Shown: piece after piece, positions 55,571-64,000 of the stretch
Layout of the letters: every line of letters begins with the position of its first letter
Numbering within the stretch: the first letter of the stretch is position 1
NCBI RefSeq assembly: GCF_020536995.1
Contig: NW_026273348.1
Span: 62,001 to 126,000, forward strand
Reading direction: 5' to 3'
Origin: Dreissena polymorpha
Taxonomy: Eukaryota > Mollusca > Bivalvia > Myida > Dreissenidae
DNA: 64,000 nt
The notes under the pieces: model-generated
Told to the model about the DNA's origin: nothing
Seen by the model: only the letters and a program-made list of their open reading frames with translations
Database searches by the model: none
Program-made: the position numbers and the translations under genes

Positions 55571-56909
55571 ACCCCAAATGACACTAACACGCAAGTAAAC
55601 TGTACTGTAGTGTATAATATAGCAGTCAAGGGGAGTGAATGCTTAAATTATATTTCAATATGTATCAGACAAACTAATCCCGAGCTTACTAAGCGCTTGC
55701 GGTAACTCAATGCTCCCTTAGAAACTTTGGTCGTGACTAAATGTGTCGTAAACTAAGGTAAAACTGTATTTGTAGCATACATGTATTTTTATTTATTCAT
55801 TTATTCTGTTAGTTCGTTCGTTAGTTAGTAATTAGTTTATTAGTCTGTTATTAAGTGAGTTAGCTTGCTAGTTAGTTAGCTAGTAAGTTAGTTAGTAAGA
55901 TAGACACATAGTTGGTTACTCGTTAGTAAGTTAGTTAGTTAGATAGTTTGTTAGCTAGTTAGTTAGTAAGTTAAATAGTTAGTTAGTTAAATAATTCAAT
56001 AGTTAAATAGACAATTCGGTTACCTTGACATTTTTGTATTTTCCTCATTACTCAACAAATGGCACACCATTCTGAACCATAACATACCAACGTACCAACG
56101 TTTACATGCTTGTTAATATGTTTCCTCCTACTACAACAATAAGTTAGTTTTTAGCTACGCATGACACAAGTTTTACAAAAGCATTTGGCTAGGAAGATAC
56201 ATAGCTCCGGAAGAGTAAATAACATCCGAACAACTTTAAGGGATGGGCTAGTTCACATGCTGGTTAATATGTGTGTCTACCCGTTAGCCGATACACTGAA
56301 ATATGATGTTCATTATCTTAATGTATTGGTTAAACTCCTGATATGTAAAAATATTATTACCAAACTATGGAGGATCTCAAGTTCAAATGCTAGTTTATAT
56401 GCGACTATATATAAATCCCTATAACAGCAATACTGTTTTGTTGACGCGCGACAAAGGTAAAAATGTCATAAAGGAGTAAGATCTTACGATGGTGAATACG
56501 ATTTTACATTTTCAGCCATCAAACATCAATACCTTTATAGTTTTACGCAAGATAGACACATCCAACAGACGGGAGGACGGATGGACGGAAGGTGGACTTA
56601 TTCGAAAACAAAAACAAAAATTGAGTTTTTACAGTCAGATTGAATTGTTTGGTACATGTTCCTTATCTTAACAAATTGTTGTGAGTACGTGGATAATCTG
56701 ATATAAAATTGTTAGAAAAAAGTCAGGCTGATTTTAAACATTTATATTGAACGTCAAAACATCTTTGCATTGTTGATAAGTAAACAATTTTTAAACACGT
56801 TAAATCATATTTACATGTGATGTGTTTGAACAACGTTGTTTTGATTTTAACCATAGATATGCCCTTTTTATTTCAATATAACATTTTAAAAGTAGAATTC
56901 TCACATTAA
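55571..56909. other. No gene seen
   Basis: AT-rich spacer containing the tetranucleotide repeat described separately. Confidence 0.35.
55805..55998 (+). repeat. Degenerate (TTAG)n microsatellite
   Basis: About 190 bases of GTTAGTTAG-type words with substitutions and small shifts. Confidence 0.85.
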
Positions 56910-57850
56910 AGGCCTCCTCACACAGAGACGAATTCATATGACAAAGTCTTGCGAAAAGGGTAAATTTATGAATTCTAGCGAATTCTTGCCGACATTGTCT
57001 GAAAATGTGTTGCATTGTGAAATATTTTAACGAAAGGTGAACGTAGAGGAACTATTTGGTGCGAATGATTTACGAAGTTTGACGAACAGTAACTGCAATT
57101 CGCTAGAAAGCGTTCGGTCGCGCAAATAATATTCATTCTTTCGGTTAGCGATTAGGAGCTATTAAGTGCGAGAAGATACGAACGTAAGCGCAACCGTGCG
57201 CATAATTGCGCATACCGCCGAATATTTCCGAAACTTTGTTTCTGCATCTGGGCATTTTGATATAGACTAAATTTTTTCCGACTCGACTATGAATGTTGAT
57301 TATGCATATAGTCTTTTTCATTAAAGATTTTGCGTAAATTTCGTGTATTACTTTTACTATGACTTCCCTTTATAAGGCCAATACAAAAACAACAATATTC
57401 TTTATTAATTTATTCCACTACTATGTTACTCTTTATTTCATTCTCTAATGTGACACCATCCTGTCTTGCCATGACACACATCTCGCTGGAGAGTTGACCC
57501 AGTGCTTCAGAGTGTTTCTCACAATCTTGCCTTTTTTGGTTGCTGTGTTGTGGCCCCTGATATTGACATTCCTGGTATCCTCCAAGTTGCGACCTCTTCT
57601 CCATTCCCCAGGAACCAGATCGTCTCTTCTATCATCATGGTCAACCAGTGCATTCTGCATGGTGGGGTACCTGATCCAGTTGTGGATAACTCAGCATGTC
57701 TTTACAAGCAGCATTACCGTGGATGGGCTGTGGTTCGTCTTTGTGAGAAGTATCTGAAATTACAGATGACCAGTATTGTTATGTGTTAAAATTTTACGTG
57801 AACATTTGTTTATAAATGAAATTGTGTTTTGAAAAAGGGTAGTGCAGTTA

Positions 57851-58494
57851 AGTTCCGCTATTAAGACCACTACGAAGATTAAAAAAATATGCGGTTTTTG
57901 ACAATATTCAAGTCCCAAATGGTTAATTTATGAAGAAAAATGGTCCGATATTAAGACCACTTGACTATTGAGACCACTATTGTGCCTGGTCTTAAAGCGA
58001 GATGATACGATTTTGTCAAATATTCATTAATTAATATAACATGTGTAAAACACTTTTTAAACATATATTTTAATATAAATTAAAATAAAAGTTAAGAAGA
58101 ACGTGTGTCGAAAAATGCGAAATAAGCCAGATATTTAATTCTGAAATCGAAAAAGGCTGTACAGTCGAATTCGCCAGCATGTACATCATGCATGCACGAT
58201 GTGAATCTAAATTTAGTCTAACGGTTATTTTAAATTCCTACAACGATATATATTCATACGACACACGAACACAAACTAAAAAGACGAATGCTTCAGTTAT
58301 TGTAGGAAAATATGTACGAAATATCTTCGTAACAATCGGCTCGGGGCGCTAATTTGTCTTTGCTGCATTGCATGAAATTCGTCTTAAATGTATATTTTTC
58401 TTGCCTATTTTGTGTTATTGTTACATATTTAATCAATATATTACAATTTAACACATATAAAAAATCGTATAATCTCGCTTTAATAGCGGAACTT
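57851..58494. mobile_element. Small element (AGTTCCGCTATTAAGACCAC ends) split by a MITE
   Basis: AGTTCCGCTATTAA at 57851 and its inverse TTAATAGCGGAACT at 58480-58493 are flanked by TA. The interior left of the MITE is about 140 bases. It sits inside the Harbinger transposase gene and is itself interrupted by MITE family 1 copy 3. Confidence 0.55.
57995..58480 (-). mobile_element. MITE family 1, copy 3 (inverted)
   Basis: AAGCGAGATGATACGATTTT at the left, AAAATCGTATAATCTCGCTT at the right, TA on both sides. It is collinear with copies 1 and 2 in reverse orientation. Confidence 0.8.
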
Positions 58495-60199
58495 TAGTGT
58501 ACCTGGAATCGGTTGGCCAAAATCCCAAATGCATTTTCTGATACTCTCCTAGACCTGGATAACCGGTAGTTCAGGATTCTTTCGTCTCTTGTCAGGACTC
58601 TATGTCCATAGGGTTTCTGCATGTTCTCGCTAAGGCTGAAAGCGTCATCTCCACCTAAGAAATAGGGCATGTCGATGGTGTCATTTGAAAAGGGCTGTGG
58701 GTCTGGAAATCCAATAGAACCATCCTGTACCATACATCCTACTGAAAATACAAAAGGATAAGAACTTGTCAGTATACTGTACATTGAAAACAGCACTAAA
58801 TGTATATAATTTATATAATTACAAAATAATGCAGTTAAATTTATGTAGACTTATACTCACCACCCAGATCACACCAAATAGCCAGTAAGATGATGCTAAA
58901 GAAACCCTTATAATTATAATATAAGGAACTAGAGCTGGCAGGCTTTCTGATAACTATGTGCTTGCCATCAATAGCAGCAGCGCAATTCGGAAAGTTCCAA
59001 TTTTTGAGGAAACCATCAGCCAGTTGTCTCCATTCTTCAGGTGTGGAGGGGTCAGTCATAACATATTCTTCACATATAGCATTACACACGTCTCTGACCA
59101 CTACAGAGAGTGTATTCTCAGCGACCCGCCATGACTACTGCATGTCCGAGTACTTGAGACCCGAAACCCGGTGATGTAGTGTTGCAGCTTACTTAAGCCC
59201 TGGATCCAAGGGCTCCCTGTACCGAGTGTGTTGCTTCACGAGGCGATGACGAACCCTTCTCAAAATTGCATAGTTCATTTCAGAAGGCATGCGGAGGAAT
59301 TTCTTAAATGTTCCAGGACTTACTCTTCTGAGCTCAACCATGAGCTGATCATAGATGCCAAATTGGCGCCGTCTCCCGGCATGCAGCAATGGTCTTTTCC
59401 AGATATTACATGCTCTGGCTCCTCTTTTCAACCTTAGTCGACCTCTGAGAAACCGTTGTATGTTTAGTTGTTGCTGAACTACTTCTTGATTGGTCACAGT
59501 AGCAACATACTGCAGTTTCAGGCGTAGTATATCTTCCATTTGACGAAGATATAATGAGACCTTCAATATAATATATATGAAAACTAGGCATATATCTGCA
59601 CAAACTACTAAAACAATCAGGAGCGCTATTATTCGGATGGATTCGCATAGATTCGCTTGTCGTAGTTACCCTTCGGATTGATTCGTTTACGAACGTATAC
59701 CGTTCGTTTTCTGAACGTTGACTTATCGTTACAAATCGCTTAAATGCGTCGGATTCAGTTCGCTACAATACGCAAATCCTCGCTATAGTTCGCACAAATT
59801 CGCAAGCTATCGCAAAGATTTGTTTTCGGATCGTCCTCTTTCGCTTGATATGCAAATCAAGTAATCATGATATGCAAATTAGCTGAGAGCTGCGACCTCT
59901 AACGCCAGTTGACGAACGCTATGCGAAGACTTTCCGATCGGCTAACGTATTGAAACGAATTTTTTAACGAACGATAGACGAAACTTTTATTCGCCAACAA
60001 TTTTTCAACATGTTTAAAATTTTCCGACGAACAGAAATTATCGCAACGGACGCAAAAGCTCACAAACGCATCCATACGAACACCACCATCGATGTGCAAC
60101 GTACATATACTAACGAGAACGAATTTTGCTGAAGTCTTATTCGCCAGTACACGTTAGTTGACGTCGGGAGACTTTCACCTATGTGTGATGAGGCTTTAA

Positions 60200-61549
60200 C
60201 GACTTGAGGGTTGTGCAAATAAAGTCTCGAAAATTAAATGTATATCTAAACACGTACTGTTCGCTGTTTGAAAGAAATAATCACGTGAAATAATTAGTTA
60301 TAAACACCTATATCTCCTCCAATGCGTCCTCAATTAACAAATACCCATTACTATCGTACAAATGCTTTCGTTGCATGCAAGTTAAACTATGCTGGTTAAT
60401 TTTTTTTTAACTCGTCTAATTTGCTAGAGCAGTCAAAACACTTTGATGAAATACAGTTTCACCACTGACAATAGCAAAACGTACCTTCTATACTTACACG
60501 TGGTGATTTCAACATTCAACATATACCTCTTCATCAACATTCAGTAACACGACCCTTGTTGAATGATCCTTGAATTATATGTATCGTACAATGAACATGA
60601 CGCTGCAGCAGGTTAAATGGTTTAGAGATCTTGATCATTATAATGCAATATATTATTTTGAAAGACAAATGCTCTACCATTCAGAAGTATATATGACTTT
60701 TTAGAGTAAAAATGAATTTATTTGTACCCACATGTTGATTTATTTAATGAAAAATGAATTAGTATCTGCATTTTGTTTATTTATTTTTATTCTACTTAAT
60801 AACCCTTTAGAATTTTTTTAAAAGTTTTTAGATTGAAAATAACATTTTAACGTACAGCATTTTAACTGAAAATACAGAAAATCGACTTTTATGAGAAAAC
60901 AATTTAAATAATGAAACAACTACTGCTTCCGGTAAGTTTCGTTTGCCTAATGTCAGCCCGAACACTGATGTTATCGTTAAACTATTTAAGCAAATAAAAC
61001 AATTTGTAAATACCTTTAAACGTAACAACACACTATGTTTGTCATACAAAAATATCTTGCATATACTTGATATGTTTGTGGTTGACGCGAGGAAGGAGCT
61101 CTTTTAAGGACAAAACCTGATACACCGCAAAGTAATATGCGAGTCTTTGTATTTTGGGGCGTGGAAGCTGTTAAGTCATTACCTGATCAATCCGTTACTA
61201 GAGCAGATTGTTAACGTATTTTAGACCAAACTGCATTTCGATTTTATTTGTTTCAAAATGAATAAAGAAAGTGATTAAAAACAATATTCAAATAATCATG
61301 TACAACATTATTTAGACTCGTTATTTAACAAGGTGCGTTTTATTGTATTATTCCAACATGGCGTTTCGTTTTGATACATTATATTCCAAAATAACAATAT
61401 GCTGCATATGTATAAAACACGAACTCTTCATTTCTTATATGTACACTTTGTTTGTTCTTATAGTTTACCTGTATAACTGCATTCAGATTTCAAAGCTAGA
61501 TTTGGTACTGTAACATATATTTAACAAACAAAATGCCCGTGTGTTATGT
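60200..61549. other. No gene seen
   Basis: AT-rich spacer. No recognised exon or repeat. Confidence 0.35.
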
Positions 61550-61800
61550 TTGCGTTGCAACTTATATTCCATTTTAATTTCCCGCAACGCTATCTAGTCA
61601 TACGACACACGGGCACTAATTTGGTACATGAACATGTGTTGATTATAGTGTCCCGCAAAAGAACAACAAAAAAGAGCATTTGGTATCTTGTTCTATATAC
61701 CAGACCACATCTGCCCATTGCTATTAGGAACATTGATTTGGTATGTGTTAACTTTATTTTACGAAATATTGTACGCAATATTCGTTGATTATTTGGGCTT
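61550..61800. repeat. Degraded relative of the 7187-7637 palindromic MITE
   Basis: Shares CCATTTTAATTTCCCGC, CATACGACACACG, CAGACCACATCTG, AGGAACA(C)TGAT and TTTATTTTACGAA in the same order as the right part of the palindrome. The left arm is largely lost. Confidence 0.65.
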
Positions 61801-61932
61801 AATAGACTCTTACATCATCTATATTCTATTAAACACATACAACGTTAGTTCAGTGAATAAAACTCATGTTTCTTCGCAATGTGTACCAAATTATCTCGCG
61901 GAACATAGACATCCGGATTGATTCCAATTTCC

Positions 61933-62220
61933 TCAATTGTAACACCAATTACAAAATTCAGAGTCACTGCATAGCAGACCCGTTAAATATATACACGGAT
62001 TCTCATTATACATGTAGTAAACATAGAACATTCTACACCTAGTAATATAATGTGCGCTGTTACACTCCGACCACTCAGACCACTGCTCACAAATAAATAA
62101 TTCTCTATTTAAGGTATCACATTCCCAGTAGTCCGGCCATTCATCTTCATAATCATGTCCCGATGAATTTGGTAATGCGAAAATCATCAACAGTATATGG
62201 TAACGTGTCTCCGCTGGCAT
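61933..62220 (-). CDS. Small secreted protein with thrombospondin-1-like motif (putative)
   Basis: 95 aa on the minus strand, ATG at 62220. An N-terminal hydrophobic stretch (YHILLMIFALP) could serve as a signal peptide. An acidic linker (DYEDEWPDYWEC) follows, then EQWSEWSECNSAHYITRCRM, which fits the WxxWxxC...TRxR core of a TSP type-1 repeat, and a Cys-rich end (CIYLTGLLCSDSEFCNWC). A full TSR is about 55-60 residues and this one is slightly short and atypical. No neighbours point to a role, and no introns are needed. It could be a lone exon or a remnant. Confidence 0.4.
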   Translation of the reverse strand: MPAETRYHILLMIFALPNSSGHDYEDEWPDYWECDTLNRELFICEQWSEWSECNSAHYITRCRMFYVYYMYNENPCIYLTGLLCSDSEFCNWCYN

Positions 62221-64000
62221 TTTCAAAACAAAGCTATCATTATTTCACTTTGAATTAATTTTCATTTTTTACACACATTAATGGGCTGCACATCTAACTC
62301 AATAATTGCAGTTATTTCATAACTTAAAATTATTTATACTGCAAATAAAACAGCGTTTTATAATTGCTTCCTTGTTTTGGTGATATTGATTGTTAAACAA
62401 GCCGATGACTGCTAACATGTTTCGTTGTCAGGTTAACTGATAACATCCAGATGCGCCATGTGTAGTGTGTGGTGTGCGTCATCAACTTTTAGATAGTTAT
62501 CACTCTAAGTTTGACGTTTCACCTCCAGTTTAGGTGCAACTTGGTCACAATATTTATGTGGACAATATGACGACTTTATGCAAAAGTTCAATTTCGGCAA
62601 AACAACAACTTGAACATTGCTGCCTCGGCTATAACTTTGTCATATAATTAGTGATTTTGTTGAGCGCGGTGTGTATCACGTCAAGTCTATTATGTGTTAC
62701 TCTCCTAAGTTATTTCCTTTTAGTATTGAGCAACTTGTTTCATTGAACTCAGATGAGCGCTTTAGGGCCATTATGGCTGTGTTTTTTTTTCAATTGAACG
62801 TGTAAGAGCGATAACCCGTGTAAGTCATGTTTGGTGTGTTTACATTTTCGTTTCATTTTCTTACTTTTGTACTATTGTGTGATTATTTCTGAATTAGTGC
62901 GAGGTAAAGCACGCCTAGAGACTCTTTAAACTTTGAAGAGAAAAAACAGTAAATGCTTTTGGTTTAGGAAAACTCATCAATTAGTTTCCGTCGTGTTCAT
63001 CTTGATAATTATGTCTCAACATTGTATTGCGTGTTTGTTTTCTTATACTACTTTAACCCAGGATTGTACTTTTAATGACTTAATCTACTATATAACACAT
63101 CAATAAACAAAAAAATAGTAACGTTATATAATTCTTTAAAAAAAGTAATATTTAGGAAATATTTAAACACATTTTAAGAAAGGAAAATGTATTTCTGAGG
63201 ATAATACCAGTTTATATGTTCTTAGTAAATATACCAATAGAGCACATTGTCAATGGTTAACTTTGCAGTATTACCATGAACTTTTTTCAAAGTAAACACA
63301 ATACACATTTTTTGAGCGCTTGAGCGATTGAAAATATGTTTTTTTTACTGAGAAAAACTTTCGTAATATTTACGCGTAAGAAAACACATATTTTTGTTTA
63401 ATTGTAATGTTTTTGTGCATTGTTTTACATGTATTACTGTAATGACGGTAATATTTTCCCACTGACGTTTTATAATTTCCTTAAGAAGTCAATATTTAGC
63501 GCCTAGTTGATTGCATTGAAATGTGCATAGGATTTTAAACTCAAGATGTTGTTTTGTAAACATGATTTACAACTTGCAAAATGCTCCATAAATTGTACAA
63601 TTTTCAAAAAAAATACGTAGGAATGGTGATTAAGGATTACCTTTATGGATCAATTATCGTCTCTATTTTTCGAGGTAATTAAAAATACTATGGCGGAAAA
63701 TTGAATTCCGAGAAAAAAGGAATACAAATATAATGGATTTTAAAACGAGTAAATACGATTTAAATTTATTTTATAGTGTTTGTTTTCTATCACAACCGGT
63801 ATACAACACTTCAATATGAATAACTAAGTTTATTTTAAACACATACATCATCTTTTCGTGGTACCAACTATTGAATTTTGTTAAATTCAATTCAATTCAT
63901 AACATCTAAGATTAGTCCGATACCGACATTTGTTTCAGTTGGATCTGTACAATTAAAAAATCATGAATCAGTCATGTACACTGTAAGGATTTCCCATCTA
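62221..64000. other. Right end of window, no gene seen
   Basis: AT-rich. A right-end fragment of a common bivalve repeat (GAACTCAGATGAGCGCTTTA) lies at about 62490-62790. Nothing else supported. Confidence 0.35.

Larger units (their letters stand above)
57410..59566 (-). pseudogene. Harbinger transposase, damaged
   Basis: Minus-strand parts in order: an N-terminal helical region (59566-59190: LRRVSPGTFKKFLRMP...), then after two in-frame stops the block SWRVAENTLSVVVRDVCNA and NFPNCAAAIDGKHIVIRKPA (a DGKH catalytic region, 59140-58860). A donor GTGAGT near 58855 and acceptor TATTTTCAG near 58742 lead to PYFLGGDDAFSLSENM..KPYGHR, LTRDERILNYRLSRSRRV and ENAFGILANRFQ (to about 58494). Nested elements interrupt it; the C-terminal part (QNALVDHDDRRDDLVPGEWR, then SPARCVSWQDRM) follows at 57790-57440 with frame changes. 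The enzyme normally cuts and pastes the element. This copy cannot make it. Confidence 0.8.
56910..60196 (-). mobile_element. PIF/Harbinger DNA transposon (3.3 kb)
   Basis: Inverted ends AGGCCTCCTCACACAGAGAC (from 56910) and ATGTGTGATGAGGCTT (ending 60196), each next to TAA (56907-56909 and 60197-60199), the usual 3-bp target. It carries a DDE_4-type transposase on the minus strand. Both subterminal zones (56930-57240 and 59640-60180) are crowded with TTCG/CGAA words. No Myb-like second protein was seen. Two smaller elements are nested at 57851-58494. Confidence 0.8.

Noticed and set aside
57494-57789. Plus-strand frames of 87-95 codons
   Set aside because: Antisense shadows of the Harbinger transposase C-terminal part.

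Overview
The window looks like nuclear DNA from a bivalve mollusc, probably a heterodont and possibly Dreissena. It is AT-rich and has spliced genes with GT..AG introns. Non-coding repeats are dense, and genes typical of bivalves are present: a Toll-like receptor, von Willebrand A modules, and small Cys-rich single-pass membrane proteins. The genus is a guess from remembered repeat families, not a computed match.

Host genes. Three paralogous genes for small single-pass membrane proteins of the Shisa/CYYR1-like six-cysteine type were assembled by eye from splice sites. Gene A is on the plus strand (exons 6982-7103 and 14910-14989; its 5' exons are not in view). Gene B is on the minus strand (four exons, 25499 to 19339, 180 aa). 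Gene C is on the minus strand (four exons, 34991 to 30666, 152 aa). All junctions that can be seen share intron phases 1-2-1, so they are copies of one ancestral gene. A decayed tail exon lies at 16150-16282. A Toll-like receptor locus (39920-42183) is interrupted in two places, and a minus-strand gene fragment with two von Willebrand A modules (47165-49650) is clearly a pseudogene. A small secreted protein with a thrombospondin-1-like motif may lie at 61933-62220.

Mobile DNA. The left end carries a 5.5-kb Ginger-like cut-and-paste transposon (440-5948). It has a DD35E integrase-type transposase fused to an OTU protease domain, and a second reading frame made of acidic hexapeptide repeats with an F-box-like C-terminus. 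Both ends are packed with inverted GTACCATATTCGG motifs. A 5.3-kb non-coding TA-flanked element (9179-14492) fills the intron of gene A and carries nested MITEs. A 3.3-kb Harbinger transposon (56910-60196) has a damaged transposase and two nested insertions. LINE reverse-transcriptase fragments lie at 26080-27482 and 29185-29460, and a hAT fragment at 38528-38835. At least eight MITE families, two tRNA-headed repeats and several satellites fill the rest.

Layout: 1-6 kb Ginger element; 7-15 kb gene A and its transposon-filled intron; 16-25.5 kb tail remnant and gene B; 26-29.5 kb LINE remains; 30-35 kb gene C with clustered palindromic MITEs; 36-39 kb satellite and hAT remnant; 40-42 kb TLR; 45-50 kb MITE and vWA pseudogene; 54-60 kb satellite and Harbinger; 61-64 kb MITE remnant, small secreted ORF and mostly blank DNA.
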